This document shows, piece after piece, positions 44,999-54,192 of a stretch of DNA of 64,000 nt. Position 1 is the stretch's first letter, and the number at the start of each line of letters is the position of its first letter. A program made the position numbers and the translations under genes. Under the pieces are notes generated by a model. It had not been told where the DNA came from. It saw nothing but the letters and a program-made list of their open reading frames with translations, and did no database searches. Origin of the DNA: Shewanella sp. MBTL60-112-B2 (GTDB taxonomy: Bacteria; Pseudomonadota; Gammaproteobacteria; Enterobacterales; Shewanellaceae); assembly GCF_019655055.1 (NCBI RefSeq), contig NZ_BPFA01000017.1, forward strand, positions 1 through 64,000, read 5' to 3'.

Positions 44999-47422
44999 CT
45001 AGTGGATAGTTAGCGGGATAGTGGCAATTAGTGTTAGATCGCCTTTTGGCGTAACGGCTTCAATAACCAGCGTACCAGACTCTGGATCATCAGCGCCTTT
45101 AATCACCACACTGTAAGACAAGGCACCATTCTTGTTAGTAGAGGCGACAGTGAATGTACCATTGCTTGCCAAACTACCAACTGATGGCTTGAAGGTCAAA
45201 ATAGTGCCTGAGGGTAACGGCTGATTGTGTAAGTCACTGACGATAATCGATACACCGCCTGTCGACTTACCAAAAATATCGAGAGTGTTATTCTCGTTCA
45301 AGCCGTCACAAGCATCAACCACGCCAGCTTCATCAGTACAACTATCAGAGATCACTGGAGCCGATGAATAGGCATCACTACCTGCCATCACAATAACAAC
45401 ACTTGCTCTGACGTTTAATGATTTATTTGTCGTTGAACAGCCAGAATGCGCCGTACCGTTCGCATCAAGTGCACATAAACTGCCGTTATATAGACCATCA
45501 GCGCCATCGAATACACTATTATTGTTAAAGTCAGCGAATGTTTCTAAATCCCCGCCGTCTTCTCCTGTCGTTTCAGGGTTATAGACAGTGTCTTCGTTAT
45601 GATCAACAAATGCTTCAGCCAGATCATAGCTATTACCTGAGACGTTTGGCTTGGTTTTAAAGTCTGAAACCTCAGTTGCATCAAAACGACCATTGCCATT
45701 GGTATCAGGGAAAGATTCTTCACCGATAGCGGTTGCAAGGATAGTAACGCGGCCGCCATAGGGCTGGCCAAGTTTTGGAGTTAGCGAAGGAGCACTATTG
45801 AGTATTGCACCTGTTGGTCTTGGGTTTTGACTAGTCCACTTTACAGAGCAAGTCCCCTTTAACGTTACGCAAGATGGGTCGATTGAGCCACCTTCAGTCG
45901 TGAACGATACAGCCGTTCCATCAGGAACAGGGTTATTAAAGGCATCGGCAAGCCTTGCTGTAACGTTGACCTCAGTTCCATCATAATCCCAGCCTTCAGG
46001 ACTCGCGTTATCAACCGATAACGAGAAACTGTCTTGATCTGGCAAACCTGTTGAAATTACGAGTAAATTAGACTGGCTTGATATTTCAGGTGTTTTCCCA
46101 TCAACAACGGCAGTTACTCTTACCGAAGTTGCCACAGTTCCTGAATTAACCACTGTTTGAGCTATACCGTTTGCATCAGTTTTAGCGTTTTCAGGGCTAA
46201 ACTTAATCCCGCCAGCTTCAGTGTTTAGTGAGAAGTTTACTTGCTGATTGGTAACTGCAATGCCGTTACTATCCAGTACTTTAAATTTAACTGTTGATGC
46301 TTCTGAACCACCAGTGCCTTTTAACCGGATATTTTCAGGTAGTGCTTCAACAAAATAGATACTGCCAACACTTGCTGGTAGAACTGTCAACTTAGCTGAC
46401 GCTGTCAATGCTTTACCGCCTACATTGGCGCTAACATTAACGGAGTCCTCGCCAACGCAACCTTTTGCAAGATATGTACTAGTCGCTACGCCATTAACAG
46501 CAATAACTGGTGAGCTAATTTCAGCTTCCGGAGACGCTTTAGCAGAGCAGATCGAAGAAAAAATAACTTCTGCTGGTTCTGTGAATAACTTGCCTTGGTC
46601 ATCTTGCAAAGTCACTGAAATACTTGCTGTACCGCCAGCAGATACACTCACTGGGGTAATTGACGCAACACCTGACTCGAACGGTGCGCCGCTCCCCATG
46701 AGGACGTTGGTTGCTCCAATGGTAAACGGTAAATTAGCCGTTTCACCTGATAATAACGTCACAATTGCATTCGCGGCTCCAGGCTCAGCACCCGCCAAGA
46801 TTTGTACCCTTGCTTGTCCATCTTCAGTAACTGCAGTATTGATTGGGATCTCACCACGACTTGTAGTGAAAGTCACAATGGTTTCTTTAGAAAGTCCAGT
46901 AACGGTAGCTACCAAGAAACCAGGGGATAAACTGCTAATCCCTGATGTAGGCTGATTATTTTCATCTACTAAGCTAATCGCTACAGATGCGCCGTTACCC
47001 GCGTCACCACCATCGCCGACCATAGTCACATTAATACTTGCTGTTTCTCCTGTTGAGGTTTTGGCTGTAACTGTAGCACCAGTACTAATAGAGGCAGTGC
47101 TTAAAGTAACAACGGCATTACCCTCATTATTAGTAGAGACTTCACCAGTAGCAGGATCGAAAGAACCATAGGTTGCATTATTTAATGAAAACGAGACTAA
47201 CGTACTGACCGCAGCCCCATTTGAATCAGTCACCTTAGCCGTTATCTGTGCATTTTCTGCAACCGAAATAAGTGAATTAGTAGTGCTTAACTCTATTGAA
47301 ATTGTCGTTGGGTCAGGAGTAGTACCACCGTCTTCATCCTCAGAAATACTTCCTCCCCCACTACAACCAATGAGAAGAAATGACCATATAAAAGCAATAA
47401 AAATGCTATAAGCTGACTTCAT
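44999..47422 (-). CDS. Ig-like (bacterial invasin-type) lipoprotein with calcium-loop-like motifs
   Basis: 807 residues. Signal peptide with lipobox LLIGC (Cys about 20), so a lipoprotein. Residues about 40-560 hold several bacterial Ig-like domains of the Big_1 kind (repeated SGA/SSTV and TDSNGxAV-like strand motifs, e.g. VTDSNGAAVS, VTLQDDQGKLF, VLDSNGIAVTNQQV, LADAFNNPVPDGTAVSFTT). At about residues 570-645 are three Asp/Asn-rich loops (DTNGNGRFDATE, DHNEDTVYNPE, DFNNNSVFDGAD) like EF-hand or dockerin calcium loops. A last Ig-like domain follows (VSDLHNQPLPSGTILTF). Probably a cell-surface adhesin-like lipoprotein, but partner unknown. Its neighbours give no clue. Confidence 0.82.
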   Translation of the reverse strand: MKSAYSIFIAFIWSFLLIGCSGGGSISEDEDGGTTPDPTTISIELSTTNSLISVAENAQITAKVTDSNGAAVSTLVSFSLNNATYGSFDPATGEVSTNNEGNAVVTLSTASISTGATVTAKTSTGETASINVTMVGDGGDAGNGASVAISLVDENNQPTSGISSLSPGFLVATVTGLSKETIVTFTTSRGEIPINTAVTEDGQARVQILAGAEPGAANAIVTLLSGETANLPFTIGATNVLMGSGAPFESGVASITPVSVSAGGTASISVTLQDDQGKLFTEPAEVIFSSICSAKASPEAEISSPVIAVNGVATSTYLAKGCVGEDSVNVSANVGGKALTASAKLTVLPASVGSIYFVEALPENIRLKGTGGSEASTVKFKVLDSNGIAVTNQQVNFSLNTEAGGIKFSPENAKTDANGIAQTVVNSGTVATSVRVTAVVDGKTPEISSQSNLLVISTGLPDQDSFSLSVDNASPEGWDYDGTEVNVTARLADAFNNPVPDGTAVSFTTEGGSIDPSCVTLKGTCSVKWTSQNPRPTGAILNSAPSLTPKLGQPYGGRVTILATAIGEESFPDTNGNGRFDATEVSDFKTKPNVSGNSYDLAEAFVDHNEDTVYNPETTGEDGGDLETFADFNNNSVFDGADGLYNGSLCALDANGTAHSGCSTTNKSLNVRASVVIVMAGSDAYSSAPVISDSCTDEAGVVDACDGLNENNTLDIFGKSTGGVSIIVSDLHNQPLPSGTILTFKPSVGSLASNGTFTVASTNKNGALSYSVVIKGADDPESGTLVIEAVTPKGDLTLIATIPLTIH

Positions 47423-47638
47423 TGTCAGACTCCCTGTTACTCAGATTATTATTTTTGGCAACGCTTTGATTACCTTGCGACTCAAGTTAAACAATCTTCC
47501 CATAACTTTTACACAATAAACATCTATTTATTTGTCAGAACACTGCAAAACTTAACTTTTACCCCATTTCATCGGTGTCACTTTCTTGCTAGGCTTTAGA
47601 ACGCAAATTGAAAGAATAAAAATTATACAGGAAGCACT

Positions 47639-48967
47639 ATGTCTGCTACGAAAACCAAAAAACTCGGCCTCACGAGTAAGATTGTAATCGGTATGTTTGC
47701 CGGTATTATCCTCGGGCTATTATTACGCAATCTGTTTCCAGAGAGTGATTTCATCAAAGAGTACATCACCGAAGGCGTACTTAACGTTATCGGTACCATC
47801 TTCATCTCCAGCTTAAAAATGCTTGTCGTTCCTCTCGTATTTGTCTCATTAGTCTGTGGTACCTGCTCACTTAGCGAGCCTTCTAAAGTCGGTCGCTTAG
47901 GTGGCAAGACCATCGCGTTTTATCTCTTCACCACCGCGATTGCACTCTCAATGGCGATTCTAGTCGCCATTGCAGTTCACCCAGGCAACGCCAGCATGGT
48001 GACCGAGGGAATGCAGTTCGATGTAAAGCAAGCACCGAGTCTTTCAGACGTTATCATCAACCTTGTGCCAACTAACCCACTGCATGCAATGAGTGAAGGC
48101 AACATGCTTCAGATCATCATCTTTGCAGTGATCTTTGGTTTTGCTATTTCCCATATCGGCGAACGTGGTGCACGTGTTGCCGCGCTGTTTAACGACCTTA
48201 ACGAAGTCATCATGCGTGTTGTTACACTTATCATGCAGCTTGCTCCTTACGGTGTGTTTGCTCTGATGGCAAAGCTTGCACTAACATTGGGCATGGAAAC
48301 CTTTGGCAGTGTTGTGAAGTACTTCTTCGTAGTACTAGGTGTATTACTTGTCCATGCGTTCGTTGTGTACCCGACGCTACTTAAAGTGTTCTCAGGGCTA
48401 AACCCGTTCACCTTTATCCGTAAAATCCGCGATGTACAGCTATTTGCCTTCAGCACTGCAAGCTCCAATGCAACATTACCTGTGACGATTGAGACTGCAG
48501 AGCATCGTATGGGCGTGGATAATAAGATTGCCTCTTTTACCCTACCGCTTGGCGCAACCATCAACATGGATGGAACCGCGATCATGCAGGGTGTGGCAAC
48601 CGTATTTATTGCACAAGTATTTGGTATTGAGTTAACGATCACCGATTACGCAATGGTTGTTGTTACGGCAACGCTTGCCTCTATCGGTACAGCTGGTGTG
48701 CCTGGTGTGGGTCTAATCATGCTTGCCATGGTACTTAACCAAGTTGGTCTACCTGTTGAAGGTATCGCGCTAATTATCGGTGTAGATAGATTACTTGATA
48801 TGGTACGTACGGCGGTTAACGTCACTGGCGATACAGTCGCGACAGTGGTGATTGCCAAGTCTGAAAATGAATTTAACGAAGAAATCTTCAACAATACCCA
48901 AGCGGGTAAAGTCGCTCCTGGCTTTAACGCTCAAGTTCATGCTGAAGAAATGAAGTTGAACAAATAA
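47639..48967 (+). CDS. Dicarboxylate/amino acid:cation symporter (DAACS family)
   Basis: 442 residues with about eight membrane helices and two reentrant hairpins. The hairpin motifs of the family are present: FSTASSNATLP (HP1, a serine-rich motif in GltPh-type proteins) and NMDGTAIMQG (TM7), followed by a second hairpin with GTAGVPGVGLIML. Substrates of this family include glutamate, aspartate, serine and C4-dicarboxylates, using Na+ or H+. The Asp in TM8 (GVDRLLDMVRTAVNVTGD) is conserved. The exact substrate cannot be set. AGGAAG ribosome site is just upstream. Single gene. Confidence 0.9.
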   Translation: MSATKTKKLGLTSKIVIGMFAGIILGLLLRNLFPESDFIKEYITEGVLNVIGTIFISSLKMLVVPLVFVSLVCGTCSLSEPSKVGRLGGKTIAFYLFTTAIALSMAILVAIAVHPGNASMVTEGMQFDVKQAPSLSDVIINLVPTNPLHAMSEGNMLQIIIFAVIFGFAISHIGERGARVAALFNDLNEVIMRVVTLIMQLAPYGVFALMAKLALTLGMETFGSVVKYFFVVLGVLLVHAFVVYPTLLKVFSGLNPFTFIRKIRDVQLFAFSTASSNATLPVTIETAEHRMGVDNKIASFTLPLGATINMDGTAIMQGVATVFIAQVFGIELTITDYAMVVVTATLASIGTAGVPGVGLIMLAMVLNQVGLPVEGIALIIGVDRLLDMVRTAVNVTGDTVATVVIAKSENEFNEEIFNNTQAGKVAPGFNAQVHAEEMKLNK

Positions 48968-48984
48968 AAATATACGCTAAATCT

Positions 48985-49012
48985 AAAAAGGCATCCTAAT
49001 GGATGCCTTTTT
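48985..49012. terminator. Bidirectional terminator of the symporter gene
   Basis: AAAAAGGCATCC-TAAT-GGATGCCTTTTT, 18 nt after the symporter stop and before the end of the convergent acetyltransferase gene. Confidence 0.92.
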
Positions 49013-49038
49013 AATGCCCTTGTTTCTAGCTAGGCTAA

Positions 49039-49596
49039 TTACTCTGTAGTATTGAGCTTCTTTAACACTCTTGCGGGAACACCACCGACCATACAGTCTG
49101 CTGGCACATCTTTATTCACTACAGCGCCTGCGGCAACAATGGAGCGCGCACCAATAGTGACACCTTGATTAATCACCACGTTACCACCTATCCACACATC
49201 ATCTTCAATGGTGATCGGTAAGCAAAATGTCTCCCAGCGGCGGCGACTCATATGATCTAGAGCATGAGAAGCGGTATAAAATTGGCAGCTTGGGCCAACC
49301 ATTACGTGATTACCTATCGTTATTTTTGCTCCATCTAGCATCACCGCGCCAATATTGATAAAACTCCCCTTACCTATCGTGATCTGTTTACCGAACTCAC
49401 AGCTAAACGGCTCTCTTACTATAGAACCTTCACCAATATTATTGAGTAATTGCTTTATCAAGCACTGGGTTTCGCTATAGCCTAAACTATTGCTAATTTG
49501 TTTTTGTAATAAATAGGCATTGTCTCGTACCGCTGAAATTTCAGGATCTGCGCCTTCAAACACTTCACCATTGAGCATTTTTTCGTATTCAGTCAT
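49039..49596 (-). CDS. Hexapeptide-repeat sugar O-acetyltransferase (Maa/LacA-like)
   Basis: 185 residues from the ATG at 49596; the longer frame adds 16 residues unlike any family member. MTEYEKMLNGEVF is the normal N-terminus of maltose/galactoside acetyltransferases. The C-terminal two thirds form a left-handed beta helix of hexapeptide turns (IGKGSFINIGAVML, IGNHVMVGPSCQF, IEDDVWIGGNVVINQGVTIGARSIVAAGAVV) with the catalytic His in TASHALDH (about residue 113). It transfers acetyl from acetyl-CoA to a sugar hydroxyl. A terminator of gsk lies between it and gsk. Confidence 0.9.
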   Translation of the reverse strand: MTEYEKMLNGEVFEGADPEISAVRDNAYLLQKQISNSLGYSETQCLIKQLLNNIGEGSIVREPFSCEFGKQITIGKGSFINIGAVMLDGAKITIGNHVMVGPSCQFYTASHALDHMSRRRWETFCLPITIEDDVWIGGNVVINQGVTIGARSIVAAGAVVNKDVPADCMVGGVPARVLKKLNTTE

Positions 49597-49636
49597 AACT
49601 TCATTCTTCTTACTATTATTCCAGACTAGATTCAAA

Positions 49637-49670
49637 AAAGGCATAACTCAGAATTCCAAGTTATGCCTTT
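49637..49670 (-). terminator. Terminator of gsk
   Basis: Perfect 12-bp stem AAAGGCATAACT/AGTTATGCCTTT with a 10-nt loop, followed on the minus strand by a T-run. It lies 40 nt after the gsk stop codon and before the acetyltransferase start. Confidence 0.92.
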
Positions 49671-49709
49671 CAAAATTATTTAGCTAATTGCCAGTTAGGG
49701 CGTCTCAGC

Positions 49710-51014
49710 TTATCGTTCCCAGTATGACTCTTCTAAGCTGTCTTCACGCTCAGGTAAGCCACGAGAAAGCCTTGGGCTATGCTGTGCCAGTACTTCATAA
49801 GCCACGCGGTTAGCGTACTTACAAATTTGTGAGAACGACGAGTAGCACAAACCATCACGCTTATGCTTGCTTGAGCCTGGCACATTGGTCTTATGGAAAG
49901 TATTTGACGCTAAATCATGCAGCAAAGCCGCTAAAGCACCATCGCCTGCACCGTTTGTGTTACGAATAATTTCTGGACCGCCCATGTAAGGAGAGATATG
50001 TGCGTACACCTTTAGTGGCGAGTCACAATCTGCTTTTAATTTAGGGCGAGAGAACTCGTAACGGTTAAACTCTGGAATTGAACCCGGTAATAGGGTGTGG
50101 CTTGTTTCACGCTTTTCAGAGTCTTCTGTATAGCCTGCGGTATAAAGACCTAAAGGACCAGCTGTGGTCAACACCATATCACACCACTCAAGCGCAGCTT
50201 CACTCGCTTGCAGTGGATCGCTAAAGCCAGTCAATGCCTCGCCTTCATCTTCGTTCATCGCCAAAATAGTCACGTGTTCTTTGATGAACTCCTGCCACCA
50301 TTTTGGATCTTCTTCGATTAAGAAGCGCGTACCAAGGGTTAATACAACTGGCACTTCAGCTTCTTTCGCGTAATTAATCGCCGTCATTGCCGCATCAGTG
50401 ATCTGATCGCCACCGCTAGCACGCATCAAGTAAGCTGTTAAAATCAGCGCTGAACCGCCCTGTACCACTTCTTTATCGATATATGTCGGCGTTAATTGAT
50501 CCATTGAGCCTTTACTGATCGCAAAAGTACGCTCGCCGCACTCGGAGATCAAGGTAAAACAACGGCCAATTGGACCCGCTACCGGTTGCAGGTAATTCAA
50601 ATCCACTTTAGATGAAGTGTTACATAGGTAACGGTATGCATAGCTACCCACTTCAATATTTTGGCTCATTACGCCAAATAATACTGAACGGTCATCCGCT
50701 AAAATCGAGTAATTGTGTACTGTGTTACCAATCGTGCCACCAGCAAATTCATCGCTGATCAACTCATTAGTTTTAAGCTCAGTATAAAGTGCATGGGCCT
50801 TGTCATCATCGATCAAGGTTGAGTTGCCTTTAGGCAATTCGTAGCGGCTCAATAACTCATCTTCCACTTTCGCCTCAATATCTACAAGTGTCTGATCGAT
50901 GCCAGAGATGTAGGTTGAAATCGGTAGAGGCTGTTGGATCAACTGCGCAAGCAATGGATCACGGTTTTTAACTGGAAAATAATGTTTAGACTTACGCTGA
51001 CCTGGAAACTTCAT
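49710..51014 (-). CDS. gsk: Inosine-guanosine kinase
   Basis: 434 residues from the ATG at 51014, the same length as E. coli Gsk. MKFPGQRKSKHYFPV matches the E. coli start and AGAGAG lies upstream. PfkB-type sugar/nucleoside kinase: GGTIGNTVHNYSILADDRS near the N-terminus, and the ATP-site/anion-hole motif NTNGAGDGALAALLHD (about residue 352) with catalytic Asp. The C-terminal SPRLSRGLPEREDSLEESYW is nearly identical to E. coli. It phosphorylates inosine and guanosine in purine salvage. It has its own terminator and hemH is upstream. Confidence 0.96.
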   Translation of the reverse strand: MKFPGQRKSKHYFPVKNRDPLLAQLIQQPLPISTYISGIDQTLVDIEAKVEDELLSRYELPKGNSTLIDDDKAHALYTELKTNELISDEFAGGTIGNTVHNYSILADDRSVLFGVMSQNIEVGSYAYRYLCNTSSKVDLNYLQPVAGPIGRCFTLISECGERTFAISKGSMDQLTPTYIDKEVVQGGSALILTAYLMRASGGDQITDAAMTAINYAKEAEVPVVLTLGTRFLIEEDPKWWQEFIKEHVTILAMNEDEGEALTGFSDPLQASEAALEWCDMVLTTAGPLGLYTAGYTEDSEKRETSHTLLPGSIPEFNRYEFSRPKLKADCDSPLKVYAHISPYMGGPEIIRNTNGAGDGALAALLHDLASNTFHKTNVPGSSKHKRDGLCYSSFSQICKYANRVAYEVLAQHSPRLSRGLPEREDSLEESYWER

Positions 51015-51212
51015 ATTGAGCTCTCTTTCATTCGGCATCCATGCAAAATATCAATTAAAACGGGTAAGTTATCTCAAGCTGTTTATTCAATGCGAACAAG
51101 CAAACTCTACACTTCTAGCAACTAGCCATAATAAAAACTCTACCCTCACTATTTCTTTAGCTTAGTCACAACTTAAACAAAATAGTGAATTTAAAGGGCT
51201 AGATGCAAAAAA

Positions 51213-51240
51213 AGGTGGGGGATTTTACCACACCCCACCT
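51213..51240 (-). terminator. Terminator of hemH
   Basis: AGGTGGGG/CCCCACCT stem with a 12-nt loop and a seven-base T-run on the minus strand, 38 nt after the hemH stop codon. Confidence 0.9.
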
Positions 51241-51277
51241 CTTTCGCTAGCTGAAATCACTATAGAAGTTAGAAAAT

Positions 51278-52273
51278 TTAATACCAACCCTTAGTTTGCT
51301 CCTGAACAAGGCTAGCTAATAACTCAATGTGAGCAGGAGAGTCATTGAGGCAATCAATAAATTCATAGCGCTCACCACCAGCCGATAAGAAGTCTTCTTT
51401 ACCTTCTTGTGAGATCTCCTCAAGGGTTTCTAAACAATCACAAGAGAACGCAGGACACATAATGTCAACCGACTTAATGCCCTGTTCAGGCAGAGACTCA
51501 AGTAACCCGTCAGTTGCAGGCCCAATCCACTCTTCTTTACCAAATTGCGACTGGAAACAAATACGCCATTGTTCCTTGGTTAACCTAAGTTCTGCTGCTA
51601 GCAATTCTGCCGTTGCTTGGCACTGTGCTTGATAGGGATCGCCCTCAGTAATGTAACGTAGCGGTACACCATGAAACGACATTAACAAAACCTGTGCCTG
51701 GCCTTTTGCTTGCCAATGAGCCTTAACCGACTCCGCTAACGCTTTAATGTAAGCAGGGTGATCAAAATACTGCTTGTTGATGCGCACCTCAGGAATATTG
51801 CGTTCAGACTTTAAAAGCAGTGCAATTGCATCATAAACTGGGGCAACGGTAGAGCATGAGTATTGTGCGTAGAGTGGCAGAACGATGATCTTTTCAGCCC
51901 CTTGAGACTTTAAGCTGTCGAGCCCCGATTGCAATGACGGGTTGCCATAGCTCATACCTAGTTCAACGGGAATGGCTTGCCCGAGAGTCTCAAATAAAGA
52001 AGCTTTAAGCTTATCGCGCTGCTTTTGGCTTATCACCATCAAAGGTGAACCTTCATCCCACCAGATAGATTGATACAGCTTGGCGACTTTGGCCGGACGA
52101 GTATTAAGAATGATACCGTTTAAAATTGGCTTCCATAGCCAAGGGGAAAGATCGACCACGCGAGGATCGCTCAAGAACTGCTTAAGGAATTTTCTAACAT
52201 CAGGAGCGGTAGGTGAATCAGGGGTACCTAAGTTTACTAATAACACACCAAATGGCGGGGCTAAATCACTCAC
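51278..52273 (-). CDS. hemH: Ferrochelatase
   Basis: 331 residues. It opens with GVLLVNLGTPDSPT, a family hallmark. The catalytic His sits in SFHGVPLRYI (about residue 193) and the paired Glu in CDCLETLEEI (about 269). It has no membrane segment or Fe-S tail; the enzyme inserts Fe2+ into protoporphyrin IX to make haem at the inner membrane. It lies downstream of adk, with an adk terminator between them, and upstream of gsk, the order adk-hemH-gsk seen also in E. coli. Confidence 0.96.
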   Translation of the reverse strand: MSDLAPPFGVLLVNLGTPDSPTAPDVRKFLKQFLSDPRVVDLSPWLWKPILNGIILNTRPAKVAKLYQSIWWDEGSPLMVISQKQRDKLKASLFETLGQAIPVELGMSYGNPSLQSGLDSLKSQGAEKIIVLPLYAQYSCSTVAPVYDAIALLLKSERNIPEVRINKQYFDHPAYIKALAESVKAHWQAKGQAQVLLMSFHGVPLRYITEGDPYQAQCQATAELLAAELRLTKEQWRICFQSQFGKEEWIGPATDGLLESLPEQGIKSVDIMCPAFSCDCLETLEEISQEGKEDFLSAGGERYEFIDCLNDSPAHIELLASLVQEQTKGWY

Positions 52274-52330
52274 ATGAATTCTCTTTTTAGCAAGATATTC
52301 GGGTCAGGCTATCACCGCAAAACGCATAAA

Positions 52331-52356
52331 AAAAGCCCATTTACATGGGCTTTTCA
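52331..52356 (-). terminator. Terminator of adk
   Basis: AAAAGCCCAT-TTAC-ATGGGCTTTT stem with a T-run on the minus strand, between the adk stop and the hemH start. Confidence 0.9.
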
Positions 52357-52435
52357 AAATATGAGAACTAGCTCATAAACACATATTCAGCCGAGTATTT
52401 TTTATACTCGCTGACTAAGGAATTGACGCTAGATA

Positions 52436-53167
<732 letters not shown>

Positions 53168-53260
53168 TTAGGGCGGCGATCTTCGCACAAATAGCCGCTA
53201 TTTTGAAGTTATTTTCATTCGACTTTAGCATCAGTCACGGTAAATAAACTTTGACACGAA

Positions 53261-54106
53261 TCAGTAAAGTAGAGTGTAGAGTTTGCGTCTATATTGATTG
53301 GCTAAACTGTTGCCTTGACCCAGTGCGGTTAAAATCTCTAGAAACAATGCTTTTACCTTGCCATCTAGTGCCGCAAGATCTTTCTGTAGTGGTGTAAACA
53401 ACAAAGGCAAAGCTTCATCATTACGCCCAGCTTGATGCAGCGCCTTGGCCAAATCTAACACTAAGCTTAAATCATCTGGCGTGTTGTCTACTGCTTGCTG
53501 TAAATTTCTGATCTCTGGTGTATCGGCAGCATCTAACGCTAACGCAAGCTTTGCCTTAAGGCTTTGATAATAACCGTCTTGGTCAGCAAGCCCCACAGAG
53601 TCGAGCAGGCCTTTAGCATCGTCAAGTACGCCTAATGACAAGTACACATCGGCTAATGCTAAAGCTATTTCAGCGAGCTGGTTTTCGTTATAAGCATCTT
53701 TTAACAGTGGCAAAGCTGCAATCGCATTGTTTTCTGCTAAAAATACTCGCGCTTGGTTCAGCTTTAACTGCCACTCGGCAGGTAAATGTTTATCAAGCAT
53801 CTCCACGATTTGCGGCGCTTCTTGCACACCTGCAAAGCCATCTACCGGCTTGCCTTCGTGTAATACTAAGGTGGTGGGCAAGCTTTGGATCTGGAAATAA
53901 TTGGCAATTTCCATTTCCGTCTCACAGTTAATCTTGGCTAATACAAAACGGCCATTTTGTTGCTGTGCGATACCTTCAAGGGTTTGCATTAGGCTTAAAC
54001 TTTCTGGGCTTTGACTCGCCCAAAATGCCATCACCACGACCTTCTCCATCGAAGCGTCGACCACTTGCTGTATATTTTCTTTCGTCAGCTCTAGAATCGA
54101 TTGCAT
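53261..54106 (-). CDS. cnoX: Thioredoxin-like co-chaperone CnoX (YbbN)
   Basis: 281 residues, close to E. coli CnoX (284). The thioredoxin domain (about 1-105) has WASQSPES where classical thioredoxin has WCxxC, so both redox cysteines are absent. Cys61 (AKINCETE) matches E. coli Cys63, the residue that forms mixed disulfides with clients, so the holdase function seems kept. Four tetratricopeptide-like repeats follow (about 115-270), ending QYRRKLYTLLY as in E. coli. CnoX protects substrates from oxidative over-aggregation and hands them to GroEL/DnaK. htpG is directly upstream on the same strand, separated by a terminator. Confidence 0.9.
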   Translation of the reverse strand: MQSILELTKENIQQVVDASMEKVVVMAFWASQSPESLSLMQTLEGIAQQQNGRFVLAKINCETEMEIANYFQIQSLPTTLVLHEGKPVDGFAGVQEAPQIVEMLDKHLPAEWQLKLNQARVFLAENNAIAALPLLKDAYNENQLAEIALALADVYLSLGVLDDAKGLLDSVGLADQDGYYQSLKAKLALALDAADTPEIRNLQQAVDNTPDDLSLVLDLAKALHQAGRNDEALPLLFTPLQKDLAALDGKVKALFLEILTALGQGNSLANQYRRKLYTLLY

Positions 54107-54139
54107 AACTTTTCCTTCGCTTTTAGCGAGTGACCATAA

Positions 54140-54177
54140 AAAGAGGCAGTAATACCAATTAGTATAACTGCCTCTTT
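54140..54177 (-). terminator. Terminator of htpG
   Basis: AAAGAGGCAGT pairs with ACTGCCTCTTT. The loop contains ATACCAATTAGTAT, the same sequence as the ends of the MITE-like element at 34301-34662, so the hairpin may have been built from such an element end. A T-run follows on the minus strand. Confidence 0.88.
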
Positions 54178-54192
54178 AATCATAGCTGTTGA

